Part shown: positions 48,465 through 57,732 of the stretch, one piece after another
How positions within the stretch are numbered: the stretch's first letter is position 1
Layout: the number at the start of each line of letters is the position of its first letter
Assembly (NCBI RefSeq): GCF_008830365.1
Contig: NZ_WBKI01000001.1
Span: forward strand, 434,001-498,000
Source of the DNA: Serratia proteamaculans
GTDB taxonomy: Bacteria; Pseudomonadota; Gammaproteobacteria; Enterobacterales; Enterobacteriaceae
DNA length: 64,000 nucleotides
Direction: 5' to 3'
Notes under the pieces: generated by a model
What the model was told of the DNA's origin: nothing
The model's input: only the letters and a program-made list of their open reading frames with translations
The model's database searches: none
Made by a program: the position numbers and the translations under genes

Positions 48465-48481
48465 TCAACCAATATTAAACG
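48465..48481 (-). promoter_or_regulatory. Putative PhoP box of slyB
   Basis: On the minus strand CGTTTA-ATATT-GGTTGA resembles the PhoP direct repeat (T/G)GTTTA-N5-(T/G)GTTTA with one mismatch in each half. It is oriented toward slyB, a known PhoP target in E. coli. Confidence 0.55.
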
Positions 48482-48523
48482 GTGGTTTAGCTTTATAACA
48501 GCGTCGAAAGAAAATACGTTGCG

Positions 48524-48540
48524 GGTTGAACCACTGTTTA
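48524..48540 (+). promoter_or_regulatory. Second PhoP-like box, facing anmK
   Basis: GGTTGA-ACCAC-TGTTTA matches the PhoP repeat with one mismatch and the right 5-bp spacing. Because the element is partly palindromic (GGTT...AACC) it can also be read toward slyB as GGTTAA-ACAGT-GGTTCA, so its target is ambiguous. Confidence 0.45.
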
Positions 48541-48693
48541 ACCGCAGTTATCAATATGTGGCTCTGGCAGGAAACAGGCACATTGCTCACAGAGGTGAAA
48601 AAATACAACATAATTCATGGCGTTAATGTGGCAATTCTGGTTTATTTGTCAGGTCAAAATTTTGCTTCCCCGTAAAGGGTAAAGGATGTCGCT

Positions 48694-49815
48694 ATGAAGT
48701 CAGGCCGCTATATAGGTGTTATGTCTGGCACCAGTCTGGATGGCGTCGACGTGGTGCTCGCTGCGATCGATGGACGTATGGTTGCGCAACAGGCCAGTTA
48801 CAGCCATCCGATGCCGATCCATCTGAAGCAGGAGATTCTCGGGATGTGTCAGGGCCAGCAGACCACGCTTTCTGCTGTGGGGCGGCTGGATGCACAGCTT
48901 GGCACGCTGTTTGGCGAGGCCGTACTGGGCTTGCTGAAGCAAACCGGTGTGGCGGCGCACGACATCACTGCTATCGGTTGTCATGGGCAGACGGTCTGGC
49001 ACGAACCGGAGGGGGATGCGCGTTTCTCTATGCAGCTGGGTGATAATAATCGCATTGCCGCGTTGACCAATATCACCACCGTTGGTGATTTTCGCCGACG
49101 TGACATGGCCTACGGCGGCCAGGGGGCTCCGTTAGTGCCTGCCTTTCATCAGGCGCTGCTGGCGCATCCGGTAGAGCGTCGTATGGTGCTGAATATCGGC
49201 GGCATCGCCAATCTGTCGATGTTGTTGCCGGGGGCTGCGGTGCGTGGCTTCGATACCGGGCCGGGCAATATGCTGATGGATGCCTGGATATGGCGCCATC
49301 ACTCGCAGCCTTACGATAAGGACGGCGCTTGGGCGATGGAAGGGCGGGTTTGCTTACCGCTGTTGCAACAGATGTTGGCCGATCCTTACTTCGCACTGCC
49401 GGCACCGAAAAGCACCGGGCGAGAATATTTCAATGCAGCCTGGCTGGAGCGTCAGTTAGCGGGTTTGGCGGCGATAAGCCCGGTTGATGTGCAAACCACG
49501 CTGACAGAACTGACGGCAATCACCATTTGTGAACAGGTCCAGTTGGCGGGCGGCTGCGAACGTGTGCTGGTCTGTGGCGGTGGGGCGCGTAATAGCTTGT
49601 TGATGGCACGGATGTCTGCGCTGTTGCCGGGTACCGAAGTGTGCCTGACAGATGATTTCGGTATCAGCGGTGATGATATGGAGGCTTTGGCCTTCGCCTG
49701 GTTGGCGTTTCGCACTTTGTCCGGGCAGCCCGGTAACCTGCCTTCGGTCACCGGCGCCAGCCGTGAGACCTTGCTGGGTGGGATTTATCCGGTTTTGCCT
49801 TTAGGGGGCCGCTAG
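48694..49815 (+). CDS. anmK: Anhydro-N-acetylmuramic acid kinase
   Basis: Phosphorylates and opens 1,6-anhydroMurNAc from recycled peptidoglycan to give MurNAc-6-phosphate. The 373 residues show the ATP-binding [15 protein letters not shown] at the N-terminus, the catalytic aspartate in [21 protein letters not shown], and [14 protein letters not shown]. It is followed by mliC, as in E. coli. Confidence 0.96.
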   Translation: MKSGRYIGVMSGTSLDGVDVVLAAIDGRMVAQQASYSHPMPIHLKQEILGMCQGQQTTLSAVGRLDAQLGTLFGEAVLGLLKQTGVAAHDITAIGCHGQTVWHEPEGDARFSMQLGDNNRIAALTNITTVGDFRRRDMAYGGQGAPLVPAFHQALLAHPVERRMVLNIGGIANLSMLLPGAAVRGFDTGPGNMLMDAWIWRHHSQPYDKDGAWAMEGRVCLPLLQQMLADPYFALPAPKSTGREYFNAAWLERQLAGLAAISPVDVQTTLTELTAITICEQVQLAGGCERVLVCGGGARNSLLMARMSALLPGTEVCLTDDFGISGDDMEALAFAWLAFRTLSGQPGNLPSVTGASRETLLGGIYPVLPLGGR

Positions 49816-49860
49816 CTCTGTTAGGATAGAAATCGATGGATTTCCCTAAGGAGCAACAGC

Positions 49861-50163
49861 ATGAAAAAAATCATCATTGCCGCTGGCGTACTGGCGCTGG
49901 CTGGCTGCAGCTACGTTCTGCCGCAAAACAGCCAGACCTTGCATTACCAGTGTGGCACTACGCCGTTAACGGTGTCACTGGACGGCAAAGAGAGCACCGT
50001 CAGCATGTTGATGGACGGTGAACAACTGAAGCTGAAACAGGTGCTGGCCATGTCCGGTGCAAAATACAGCGACGGTAAATATACCTTTTGGTCGAAGGGC
50101 CAAAACGCCTATCTTGAGCGCAATGGCAAAGTGATCATGAGCGATTGTACGTTGACGAATTGA
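49861..50163 (+). CDS. mliC: Lysozyme inhibitor lipoprotein MliC
   Basis: Membrane-bound inhibitor of C-type lysozyme, 100 residues. The signal peptide ends at lipobox LAGC (Cys16). The MliC domain has the inhibitory loop region MSGAKYSDGKYTFWSKGQNAYL and the disulfide Cys pair YQC/MSDC. AAGGAG lies upstream. A 10-bp stem hairpin (GCGGCGTCAG with CTGACGCCGC, 50174-50206) stands between it and pdxH, with no T run. Confidence 0.95.
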   Translation: MKKIIIAAGVLALAGCSYVLPQNSQTLHYQCGTTPLTVSLDGKESTVSMLMDGEQLKLKQVLAMSGAKYSDGKYTFWSKGQNAYLERNGKVIMSDCTLTN

Positions 50164-50173
50164 TCAGGCCGGT

Positions 50174-50206
50174 GCGGCGTCAGAGCGATTGAGATCCTGA
50201 CGCCGC
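50174..50206. repeat. Hairpin between mliC and pdxH
   Basis: GCGGCGTCAG (50174-50183) and CTGACGCCGC (50197-50206) form a perfect 10-bp stem with a 13-nt loop. No T run follows, so it may act on mRNA stability rather than as an intrinsic terminator. Confidence 0.7.
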
Positions 50207-50250
50207 TGGCGCAGAATAGAATCACGATTTTTCAGTTGGTTGATAACCGA

Positions 50251-50904
50251 ATGATTGAAAATAATGAATTTGATGTTGCGGACCTGCGCCGCGAATACAC
50301 CCGTGGCGGCCTGCGCCGTAACGATTTGTCCGCCAATCCGCTGGCACTGTTCGAGCATTGGCTGAAACAGGCCTGTGACGCCCGCCTGGCCGATCCGACT
50401 GCCATGTGTGTGGCGACGGTGGACGAAAACGGCCAGCCCTACCAGCGTATTGTGTTGCTCAAGCATTTTGATGACAAAGGGCTGGTGTTCTACACCAACC
50501 TTGGGAGTCGCAAAGCTCAGCAACTGGCGAATAACCCGCACATCAGCCTGCTGTTCCCGTGGCACATGCTCGACCGTCAGGTGATTTTCCTCGGTAAAGC
50601 AGAGCGCTTGTCCACGTTCGAAGTCATGAAATACTTCGCCAGCCGGCCGAAAGACAGCCAGATCGGTGCCTGGGTGTCGCAGCAGTCATCGCGTATTTCA
50701 GCGCGTGGCGTGCTGGAGAGCAAATTCCTCGAACTGAAACAAAAATTCCAACAGGGCGAAGTGCCACTGCCGAGTTTCTGGGGTGGATTCCGGGTTAATT
50801 TCGATTCCGTCGAGTTCTGGCAGGGCGGTGCCAACCGTCTGCATGACCGTTTCCTGTATCAGCGGGACGGGAATGACTGGAAAATTGACCGACTGGCACC
50901 CTGA
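50251..50904 (+). CDS. pdxH: Pyridoxine/pyridoxamine 5'-phosphate oxidase
   Basis: FMN oxidase forming pyridoxal 5'-phosphate. I prefer the ATG at 50251 ([21 protein letters not shown]), giving 217 residues (218 in E. coli), over the upstream TTG at 50236; neither has a strong ribosome site. FMN- and substrate-binding segments are [23 protein letters not shown] and [16 protein letters not shown]; the C-terminus [11 protein letters not shown]...WKIDRLAP is typical. With pdxY it gives two vitamin B6 genes flanking tyrS. Confidence 0.95.
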   Translation: MIENNEFDVADLRREYTRGGLRRNDLSANPLALFEHWLKQACDARLADPTAMCVATVDENGQPYQRIVLLKHFDDKGLVFYTNLGSRKAQQLANNPHISLLFPWHMLDRQVIFLGKAERLSTFEVMKYFASRPKDSQIGAWVSQQSSRISARGVLESKFLELKQKFQQGEVPLPSFWGGFRVNFDSVEFWQGGANRLHDRFLYQRDGNDWKIDRLAP

Positions 50905-51043
50905 ACAGCGAAAATCCCCCTTAAGCGCTGGCACTGATGTCGCCGGCGCTTTATTCTATGCGTTATTCTGAATTTAATATTTCGCCAGTGGGCGAAAGGT
51001 CGTGTACCGACAAAGGTGCATTCGTTTATACATGGAGTCATTG

Positions 51044-52318
51044 ATGGCAAGCAGCAACTTGATTAAACAACTGCAAGAGCGGGGCCTCGTTGCCCAGGTT
51101 ACGGATGAAGAAGCGTTAGCAGAGCGACTGGCGCAAGGGCCAATTGCACTGTATTGCGGTTTCGATCCGACCGCTGACAGCTTGCATTTGGGCCATCTGG
51201 TTCCTCTGTTGTGCCTGAAGCGCTTCCAGCTCGCCGGGCACAAGCCGGTAGCCTTGGTTGGCGGTGCCACTGGTCTGATTGGTGACCCGAGCTTCAAAGC
51301 GGCTGAGCGCAAGTTGAACACCACCGAGACGGTGAATGAGTGGGTGGATAAAATCCGCAAACAGGTTTCTCCGTTCCTCGATTTTGACTGCGGCAGCAAC
51401 AGCGCAATTGCCGCCAACAACTACGATTGGTTCGGCGGTATGAACGTGCTGACCTTCCTGCGTGATATTGGCAAGCATTTCTCCGTCAACCAGATGATCA
51501 ACAAGGAAGCGGTGAAGCAGCGTCTGAACCGTGACGACTCGGGCATTTCTTTCACCGAGTTCTCCTACAACCTGTTACAGGGCTATGACTTCTCCGAACT
51601 GTACAACCGTCATCAGGTTGAACTGCAGATCGGCGGTTCCGACCAGTGGGGCAATATCACCTCCGGTATCGATCTGACTCGCCGCATGCACCAGCAGCAG
51701 GTATTCGGCCTGACCGTACCCTTGATCACCAAGGCCGATGGGACCAAATTCGGTAAGACCGAAGGCGGCGCAGTCTGGCTGGCACCAGAAAAAACCAGTC
51801 CGTACAAGTTCTACCAGTTCTGGATCAACACGGCAGATGCCGACGTATACCGTTTCCTGAAGTTCTTCACCTTTATGGATCTGGCCGAGATCAACGCGCT
51901 GGAAGAAGAAGACAAGAACAGCGGTAAAGCGCCACGCGCCCAGTATGTTCTGGCAGAAGAAGTGACCGGTATGGTACACGGTGCGGAAGGTTTGGCCGCG
52001 GCCAAGCGTATCACCCAGAGCCTGTTCTCTGGCGCGCTGCACGAGATGACCGAAGCAGACTTTGCCCAATTGGCGCAGGACGGCATGCCGACCATCAAGC
52101 TTGATGGTGACGCCGATCTGCAACAGGCGCTGGTTAACGCTGAGCTGGTACCTTCACGCGGCCAAGCGCGCACCATGATCGGTTCCAATGCGGTGACCAT
52201 CAATGGCGAGAAGCAGTCCAACGCCGAATACAGCTTCAGCGATACCGATCGCCTGTTCGGTCGCTACACGCTGCTGCGCCGCGGCAAAAAACATTACTGC
52301 CTGGTTGATTGGAAGTAA
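51044..52318 (+). CDS. tyrS: Tyrosyl-tRNA synthetase
   Basis: Class I aminoacyl-tRNA synthetase charging tRNA-Tyr. The ATG at 51044 ([20 protein letters not shown]) gives 424 residues as in E. coli; GGAG lies upstream at 51034. The HIGH-type motif is [12 protein letters not shown] and the KMSKS-type loop [13 protein letters not shown]; the C-terminal S4 domain (about 355-424) contains the [10 protein letters not shown] segment. A terminator follows before pdxY. Confidence 0.97.
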   Translation: MASSNLIKQLQERGLVAQVTDEEALAERLAQGPIALYCGFDPTADSLHLGHLVPLLCLKRFQLAGHKPVALVGGATGLIGDPSFKAAERKLNTTETVNEWVDKIRKQVSPFLDFDCGSNSAIAANNYDWFGGMNVLTFLRDIGKHFSVNQMINKEAVKQRLNRDDSGISFTEFSYNLLQGYDFSELYNRHQVELQIGGSDQWGNITSGIDLTRRMHQQQVFGLTVPLITKADGTKFGKTEGGAVWLAPEKTSPYKFYQFWINTADADVYRFLKFFTFMDLAEINALEEEDKNSGKAPRAQYVLAEEVTGMVHGAEGLAAAKRITQSLFSGALHEMTEADFAQLAQDGMPTIKLDGDADLQQALVNAELVPSRGQARTMIGSNAVTINGEKQSNAEYSFSDTDRLFGRYTLLRRGKKHYCLVDWK

Positions 52319-52331
52319 TCAAAATCACAGC

Positions 52332-52363
52332 AAAGGGGCCCTCAGTGGCCCCTTTATTTTTAA
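52332..52363 (+). terminator. Terminator of tyrS
   Basis: AAAGGGGCC and GGCCCCTTT form a 9-bp stem with a 6-nt loop, followed by T-rich sequence. Confidence 0.85.
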
Positions 52364-52383
52364 GGCCTCAGAGTAGGTTTTTG

Positions 52384-53244
52384 ATGAAAAACATTCTTTC
52401 TATTCAATCCCATGTGGTATTTGGCCATGCAGGCAACAGCGCTGCAGAGTTTCCGATGCGTCGCATGGGTGTTAACGTTTGGTCGCTGAATACCGTGCAG
52501 TTTTCCAATCATACCCAGTACGGCAAGTGGACCGGTTGCGTGATGCCGGCCAGCCATCTGACGGAGATTGCTCAGGGCATTGCGGATATTGATCAACTGA
52601 AGCATTGCGATGCAGTACTGAGTGGTTACATCGGTTCACCGGAGCAGGGCAGCCATATTCTGGAGATTGTGCGCCAGGTCAAGCTGGCCAATCCTAACGC
52701 CTGGTACTTCTGTGATCCGGTGATGGGTCATCCGGAAAAGGGCTGTATCGTGGCGCCGGGTGTGGCAGAGTTTCACTGTCAGCAGGCGTTGCCGTGCAGT
52801 GACATGATTGCCCCCAACCTGCTGGAACTGGAATTGCTGAGCCAGCGCACCGTGACCAACGTGGAGCAGGCGGTTAGTGCTGCACGCGAGTTGATCGCCA
52901 AAGGGCCGAAAGTGGTGCTGGTCAAGCATCTTAGCCGCGCTGGTTACCATCTTGACTGTTTCGAGATGCTATTGGTTACGGCAGACCAAGCCTGGCATAT
53001 CAGCCGTCCGCTGGTAGATTTCGGTGAGCGTCAACCGGTCGGTGTCGGTGATCTGACCAGCGGTCTGCTGTTGGTTAATTTGCTGAAGGGCGAGGCGTTG
53101 GACAAAGCGCTGGAGCACGTGACGGCGGCGGTGTATGAGGTGATGCTGACGACTCAGGCCATGGGGGAGTATGAATTGCAGGTGGTCGCGGCTCAGGATC
53201 GTATTGTGCAGCCGGGCTGTGAGTTTAAGGCGGTAAAACTGTAA
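52384..53244 (+). CDS. pdxY: Pyridoxal kinase PdxY
   Basis: Salvage kinase phosphorylating pyridoxal. The ATG at 52384 ([20 protein letters not shown]) gives 286 residues (287 in E. coli). Ribokinase-fold motifs include [13 protein letters not shown], the nucleotide-binding [13 protein letters not shown] and the catalytic [11 protein letters not shown]. It sits 66 bp after tyrS, separated by its terminator. A GC hairpin (GCCCCGGC/GCCGGGGC, 53253-53281) without T run follows. Confidence 0.95.
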   Translation: MKNILSIQSHVVFGHAGNSAAEFPMRRMGVNVWSLNTVQFSNHTQYGKWTGCVMPASHLTEIAQGIADIDQLKHCDAVLSGYIGSPEQGSHILEIVRQVKLANPNAWYFCDPVMGHPEKGCIVAPGVAEFHCQQALPCSDMIAPNLLELELLSQRTVTNVEQAVSAARELIAKGPKVVLVKHLSRAGYHLDCFEMLLVTADQAWHISRPLVDFGERQPVGVGDLTSGLLLVNLLKGEALDKALEHVTAAVYEVMLTTQAMGEYELQVVAAQDRIVQPGCEFKAVKL

Positions 53245-53252
53245 CTCAAAGT

Positions 53253-53281
53253 GCCCCGGCGGCGGATTGTCGCGCCGGGGC
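53253..53281. repeat. GC-rich hairpin between pdxY and gstA
   Basis: GCCCCGGC (53253-53260) and GCCGGGGC (53274-53281) form an 8-bp perfect stem between two convergent genes. It may act as a termination or stability element for either transcript. Confidence 0.6.
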
Positions 53282-53288
53282 GCAGATA

Positions 53289-53894
53289 TTATTTCAAACC
53301 TTCCGCATTCAAGGTCGCATCTACGGCTGGTCGTGCGGCCACGCGATCAAAATAGGCCGAAAGCTGGGTGCGCTTTTTGATATCAAACTGCAGGGCGATG
53401 GCCCAACGCATCACGGTAAACAAATAGGCATCCGCCACGCTGAACTTGTTGCCCAACAAGAAATGCTGCTTCGCCAACACTGAATCCAGATAGTCGAACT
53501 GCTTGTCCAGTTTTTCCCGCGCGATGGTTTTGTATTCATCAGGCGTTTTGGGGTTAAACAGCGGGCTGAATCCCTTGTGCAACTCAGTGGCAATATAGTT
53601 TAGCCATTCAATTGCATGATAACGCGACAGCGTACCTGCAGCGGGGATCAGGCCGCGATCCGGCACGCGGTCCGCCAGATATTGCACAATCGCCACGCCT
53701 TCGGTCAACAGGCTGCCATCATCCAGCAGCAGCGCCGGCACTTGCCCTTTCGGGTTGATGGCCAGGTAGTCCGCGCCGCTTTCGGTTTTTTTCAGCGCCA
53801 GATCAACCTTTTCCGCTGTGAAATCCAGGCCCGCTTCGCGCAGAACAATATGGGGAGACAGAGAACAGGCACCGGCTTTATAGAACAGTTTCAT
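53289..53894 (-). CDS. gstA: Glutathione S-transferase GstA (beta class)
   Basis: Conjugates glutathione to electrophiles. The 201 residues include the beta-class thioredoxin-like domain (1-80) with Cys10 in YKAGACSLSPH, the Pro-Ser/Glu motif (NPKGQVPALLLDDG) and a helical C-terminal domain with His106 (ELHKGFSPLF). AAGGAGC lies upstream. This is the last gene before the order departs from E. coli. Confidence 0.95.
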   Translation of the reverse strand: MKLFYKAGACSLSPHIVLREAGLDFTAEKVDLALKKTESGADYLAINPKGQVPALLLDDGSLLTEGVAIVQYLADRVPDRGLIPAAGTLSRYHAIEWLNYIATELHKGFSPLFNPKTPDEYKTIAREKLDKQFDYLDSVLAKQHFLLGNKFSVADAYLFTVMRWAIALQFDIKKRTQLSAYFDRVAARPAVDATLNAEGLK

Positions 53895-53986
53895 CGAAAG
53901 CTCCTTGATAGTGATGAGTGACAGGCATGCTTAACCTGTGATCCTAGCTCTATAACGTCAAAATTACAGCGGTTTAATCGACAAAT

Positions 53987-54871
53987 TTAACTTATCAGTT
54001 CGGCTTGCGGCTGCAACTGCGCCAAGGTATCGGCAATTTGCTGTTGCAACGCCTGTGGCACGGCTTGCATGGGTGAGCGCAACTCATTGTGAATCAACCC
54101 CTGCTGTGCCAGCGCCGCTTTGACCGGTGCCGGATTAGGGAAGCTGAACATCTGGTGGATCATCGGCAGCAGGGCATAGAAATTTGCCCGGGCGGCGATC
54201 AAATCTCCCTCTGCGACCTGTTGTACCAGCTGTACAAAGCGCTGCGGGTGAATGTGTGCAGAGGCAGAAATTGCACCGGTACCGCCCAGACACAGCGTAG
54301 TGAGGATCAGGTTATCTTCACCGGTCAGTACGTCGATGTCACCGTCATTAATCAGCGCCATCATGGTGTCAGGATTACCGCTACATTCTTTGATCGCTTT
54401 CACTTGCGGGTGACGCGCGATCTGCCGCAGGGTAGCCAGCTCGATCACAATACCGGTGCGTTGCGGAATGTTGTAGAGGATCACCGGCACGCTTGAGGCA
54501 TCGGCAAGCTGGGTGAAGTAGTCCACCAGGCCGCATTGCGATGGGCGAATGTAATAAGGGGCAGGGATCAATACGCCGGCGATATCGCGCAGTTGGATCG
54601 CCTGCTGCATTTGCAAGGTGTCGACCATGTTATTGCCGGACAGGCCCATAACCACCTGATGAGCCGGGGTGACGGCCAACACTGCATCGAGCACTGCCAA
54701 CTGCTCGTCCTGGCTTAACGCGGCTGCCTCACCGGTAGTGCCACAGACCACCAACCCATCGACGCCAGAGGCGATCAGATGTTGAGCCAGCCGTTGGGTC
54801 GCAGGCAGGTCGACGGCGTGATGATTAAATGGGGTAACCAGCGCCACCCAAATACCGGAAAATGAGGCCAT
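53987..54871 (-). CDS. DapA-family (DHDPS/NAL) aldolase paralogue
   Basis: A 294-residue Schiff-base aldolase. The ATG at 54871 (MASFSGIWVALVTPFNHHAV) has AAGGAA upstream. Features of 4-hydroxy-tetrahydrodipicolinate synthase are present: GTTGEAAAL (threonines 44-45 equivalent), VILYNIPQRTG (catalytic Tyr) and AIKECSG (Schiff-base Lys), and PLA/RPS with the arginine of the dicarboxylate site region not clear by eye. It may be a second DapA or a specialised aldolase. It has no dap operon context here. The main dapA lies elsewhere in this genus. Confidence 0.85.
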   Translation of the reverse strand: MASFSGIWVALVTPFNHHAVDLPATQRLAQHLIASGVDGLVVCGTTGEAAALSQDEQLAVLDAVLAVTPAHQVVMGLSGNNMVDTLQMQQAIQLRDIAGVLIPAPYYIRPSQCGLVDYFTQLADASSVPVILYNIPQRTGIVIELATLRQIARHPQVKAIKECSGNPDTMMALINDGDIDVLTGEDNLILTTLCLGGTGAISASAHIHPQRFVQLVQQVAEGDLIAARANFYALLPMIHQMFSFPNPAPVKAALAQQGLIHNELRSPMQAVPQALQQQIADTLAQLQPQAELIS

Positions 54872-55040
54872 AGTAAGTTCCTTCAGTGCGAGCAATAAGA
54901 AGCCAGATAAGAAAACAAGCGAGGAGATGATGCGCTGATAATGAATATTCTGCATGAGTCTGTCAATTTACAACCGTTTGATAACATGGTTATTCATGAT
55001 TAAGTCGTGCAGATGAGTTTGGCTAATAAAAAAGGGAAAT

Positions 55041-55066
55041 AAAAAACCCCGCCTTGGCAGGGTTTT
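55041..55066 (-). terminator. Terminator of the DUF3811 gene
   Basis: On the minus strand AACCCTGCC and GGCGGGGTT form a stem followed by six Ts just past the stop codon. Confidence 0.85.
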
Positions 55067-55075
55067 CTGGCGGTC

Positions 55076-55342
55076 TTATCGGGGGCGGCGGGTGCTGTTC
55101 ATCGAGGCCGTCCAGTTGAAGGTTTCACCGGTGGGCTGGATGCGATTGGCTTTACGCTCGGCCCGGGTGGCCTTTTCAATTTTCGCACGGGCGGCAGTAA
55201 TTCGCGCCACCACTTCATCTTTGATCTTGTTATTTTCGGCGTTGGTTAATGCTCGGCCGAGGTTTTTGCGTGCTTTATCCAGCTCGGTTTTAACTTCACG
55301 TTGCTCGCTTTCCGTCATGTCTTTCAGCGTCAGTTTTTTCAT
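55076..55342 (-). CDS. yjbD: DUF3811 protein (YjbD-like)
   Basis: An 88-residue basic protein. The ATG at 55342 (MKKLTLKDMTESEQREVKTEL) is the family start; the open frame extends far upstream as a frame shadow of the HD gene. The sequence is helical, Lys/Arg/Glu-rich (LDKARKNLGRALTNAENNKI, EKATRAERKANR). It resembles E. coli YjbD. Function unknown. Confidence 0.8.
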   Translation of the reverse strand: MKKLTLKDMTESEQREVKTELDKARKNLGRALTNAENNKIKDEVVARITAARAKIEKATRAERKANRIQPTGETFNWTASMNSTRRPR

Positions 55343-55439
55343 TGTTGTAGCCCGGTCAGTGAAGATGACAACCAGTGTACAGCAATTAAAGGCCCGAAGA
55401 TGCCGCTGCCGTAACCTAAATGCTGAGAGAGCCAGCTTG

Positions 55440-56105
55440 TCACATCTCTTCCTGCAACTCGCTGAGAAAACGCCGCATGCGATCGGTGCGTTGCAGTGCC
55501 ATTTTCTTGCCGGTCGCGGTTTGAAAACCCTCCTGCAGCTTGAACAGTTTGGTTTCGAAGTGATCCAGACAAAAACGCTTGTCGTCATATTGGCGCTGTT
55601 GCGCCAGCGGATCGGCAGCATCGTACAGCGCACTGCGCATACGTCCGCCAATATAGAAACAGCGCGCCACGCCAATCATGCCGATGGCGTCCAGGCGGTC
55701 GGCATCCTGAAGTATTTTGGCTTCCAGCGTTTCCGGAGTAATGGCGGCGGAAAAACTGTGGGCCTCAATAGCATGGGCGGTTTTGGCTATCTCCTGCGGC
55801 TCCCAGCCCAGTTGCGTCAACATCAGGGTGGCTTTTTCCGCCGCCATGCGTGAGGCCAGATGGCGCTGTGGCGAGTTCTTTTCCACCGCCACACAATCAT
55901 GTAACAGCACGGCCGCACAGAGCACACGGCGGTTACCGCCTTCCTGCTGGCTGATAGTGTGAGTATTTTTCCACACGCGGTGCAAATGAGCCACGTCATG
56001 TGAGCCGTCATCGGAATCGAGAGTCAGTGGCAACAGTGCCTGGGCCAATTCCTGATGAGGTGAAAACGGCTGCAGCAATTCCTGCGCCAGAGTTGAAAAA
56101 TGCAC
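55440..56105 (-). CDS. yedJ: HD-domain phosphohydrolase YedJ-like
   Basis: A 221-residue HD superfamily metal-dependent phosphohydrolase. The HD motif residues are in DGSHDVAHLHRVW, VLLHDCVAVEKNS and LQDADRLDAIGMIG. The family resembles E. coli YedJ. Substrate unknown. It is divergent from the NTF2-like gene across a 233-bp gap. The DUF3811 gene is 97 bp downstream. Confidence 0.85.
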   Translation of the reverse strand: MHFSTLAQELLQPFSPHQELAQALLPLTLDSDDGSHDVAHLHRVWKNTHTISQQEGGNRRVLCAAVLLHDCVAVEKNSPQRHLASRMAAEKATLMLTQLGWEPQEIAKTAHAIEAHSFSAAITPETLEAKILQDADRLDAIGMIGVARCFYIGGRMRSALYDAADPLAQQRQYDDKRFCLDHFETKLFKLQEGFQTATGKKMALQRTDRMRRFLSELQEEM

Positions 56106-56338
56106 GCTATGCTCCTTATGGGTGGCAAACCTAAAATCATAGCAGCCGACGATGAGGCCGTTATGACAGACCTGTAAAATAATTGTTTACTGTATTGCAA
56201 TAGACTATTGCCGTAATCGCGGTTTTTATACCGGAATAAGCAACCTAGAATGTCCCTATTCCGGTCATCCCCGCTTGGTGTAAGCCTGTGTCCGTGGGGT
56301 TGGCCGGAGTATCCCGCTTATGCAACTGGAGAAAAGCC

Positions 56339-56734
56339 ATGTCAACGAATCTTGAAATCGTACGCGCTACCTATGAAGGCGGCAGTGCCGAGGAGAATGG
56401 CCGCAACCTGCTGGCGGCATTGGCGCCAGACGCGCAATGGACCGAAGCCGCAGGCTTTCCCTACGCCGGCACCTATATTGGTCCAGAGGCGATCTTCAAA
56501 AATGTTCATCAACGCCTGGGAACGGAATGGCAGGGTTATCGCGCCGAAGTCGATCACTTCTATGATGCCGGTGAGAACATCATCGCCCAGGGCTTCTACC
56601 ATGGCACTTATGGCGCGACCGGCAAATCATTCAGCGCATCCTTTGCACATATTTATCAGTTGCGCGCCGGAAAAATCATCAAGTTTGTGCAAATCGTTGA
56701 CAGTGCAAAAGTGCTGGAAGCCATGCAGGGCTAA
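56339..56734 (+). CDS. SnoaL/NTF2-like protein
   Basis: A 131-residue protein of the nuclear transport factor 2/SnoaL-like fold; these are often small enzymes or ligand-binding proteins with diverse roles. The ATG at 56339 (MSTNLEIVRATYEGGSAEEN) has TGGAGA upstream. The segment ALAPDAQWTEAAGFPYAGTY, DHFYDAGENIIAQGFYHGTY and FAHIYQLRAGKIIKF fit the fold. Its stop codon overlaps that of the convergent next gene by 4 bp. Confidence 0.8.
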   Translation: MSTNLEIVRATYEGGSAEENGRNLLAALAPDAQWTEAAGFPYAGTYIGPEAIFKNVHQRLGTEWQGYRAEVDHFYDAGENIIAQGFYHGTYGATGKSFSASFAHIYQLRAGKIIKFVQIVDSAKVLEAMQG

Positions 56735-57000
56735 AGGCCGCTGTGTTTGCCAAATTTGCGATCGTACTCCCGTCGGTAAGCGCGTGCCTTGTTGCGGTCG
56801 CGGATCCACAAATAGCCGCATACCAGTGCGACAGCGCCTGAAAAAGTAATATTGCGCATATCCCGGTCATAAAAAAACACCAGCACCGCGTCCATTGCCG
56901 CGATAAAGGCAATCCACTTGTACATATGGGATTGCCGTCGCGTGGCGGCGTTGAGGCGCTTTAACTGTCTGGCTTCGTGCATAACCGGCTTTTGCTGCAT
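56731..57000 (-). CDS. Unrecognised small two-helix membrane protein
   Basis: An 89-residue protein of unknown family. A basic N-terminus (EARQLKRLNAATRRQ) precedes two hydrophobic segments (about 26-44, MYKWIAFIAAMDAVLVFFYD, and 50-66, ITFSGAVALVCGYLWIRD) and a basic C-terminus (RNKARAYRREYDRKFGK). Its stop overlaps that of the convergent NTF2-like gene by 4 bp. The start at 57000 could also be the ATG at 56982. Coding is supported by the membrane pattern and codon use, but no orthologue was recognised. Confidence 0.6.
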   Translation of the reverse strand: MQQKPVMHEARQLKRLNAATRRQSHMYKWIAFIAAMDAVLVFFYDRDMRNITFSGAVALVCGYLWIRDRNKARAYRREYDRKFGKHSGL

Positions 57001-57211
57001 AACGTCTCGTCGGTAATAAATTTCTTAGGATAAATTAACAGAAGTTTCCTGACGGCGGCAAAGACAAACGTGCGCCGCGTTCTGTTTTTCACCGCGAGGG
57101 ATCTCAGAGGAAAATCTTGTTGCGGACCAGCAAATTCGCCGAAAAAAGTGATGGGTTATTTCTTCACTTTAGGCTGTGGTGATGGCTGAGGGCGCGTGAT
57201 CGCGCCCCATC

Positions 57212-57589
57212 TTATAACGCCAGGACGGCTTCGATCTCAACGCTAACCTGCGGTGAGAAAAATGCGCTGACCGCGACCAGTGAACAGGCCGGCAGCGCCC
57301 CATCAAAATAGTCAAACAGTACCGGTCGTATGGCCTGCAGATCGCCGATATCGGTTAAGAACACCGTTATTTTAATCAGCGCCTTGAGATTTGTTCCCTC
57401 GTCGGCGGCGATGGTTGCCAACTGCTCCAGAATCGCCTGCGCCTGTTGCGGCGTGGTTTGCCCCTGAGCCTCGGTGGCAAATGCCGTCAGTCCGGAAATA
57501 TACAGCGTATCCCCATGGCGCACCGCATGGACATAGGGGCCGCCCGGCGTCGGCAATTGCGGATAATTAATGCGCTTTAATGATGTCAT
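57212..57589 (-). CDS. Rid-family protein lacking the catalytic arginine
   Basis: A 125-residue RidA/YjgF-type trimeric protein. GGPYVHAVRHGDTLYISGLTA, IKITVFLTDIGDLQAIRPVL and the C-terminal VSVEIEAVLAL are clear. Canonical RidA imine deaminases have Pro-x-Arg-x in the active site; here the equivalent is PACSLVAVS, so the substrate-binding Arg105 is replaced by Cys. It is unlikely to act as a standard 2-aminoacrylate deaminase. Its neighbour is an APH-family kinase, divergent. Confidence 0.85.
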   Translation of the reverse strand: MTSLKRINYPQLPTPGGPYVHAVRHGDTLYISGLTAFATEAQGQTTPQQAQAILEQLATIAADEGTNLKALIKITVFLTDIGDLQAIRPVLFDYFDGALPACSLVAVSAFFSPQVSVEIEAVLAL

Positions 57590-57732
57590 GGTAAAAACCC
57601 CGAGAGATTAATTAAAAAAGTAAACAAACTTGGTTAGGATGGCGTGGTGAACATCGGAAGTACGCTGAGACTTATTGCTTTTAAATAATATCACTAACAT
57701 TCATTTATAACTGTGAAGGACGTTTCAGGGTA

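Larger units (their letters stand above)
48327..48693. other. slyB-anmK divergent region
   Basis: A 367-bp AT-rich gap containing two PhoP-box-like direct repeats (48465-48481 and 48524-48540). No open frame with a credible ribosome site was seen. AnmK is preceded by the ribosome site AAAGG. Confidence 0.5.
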
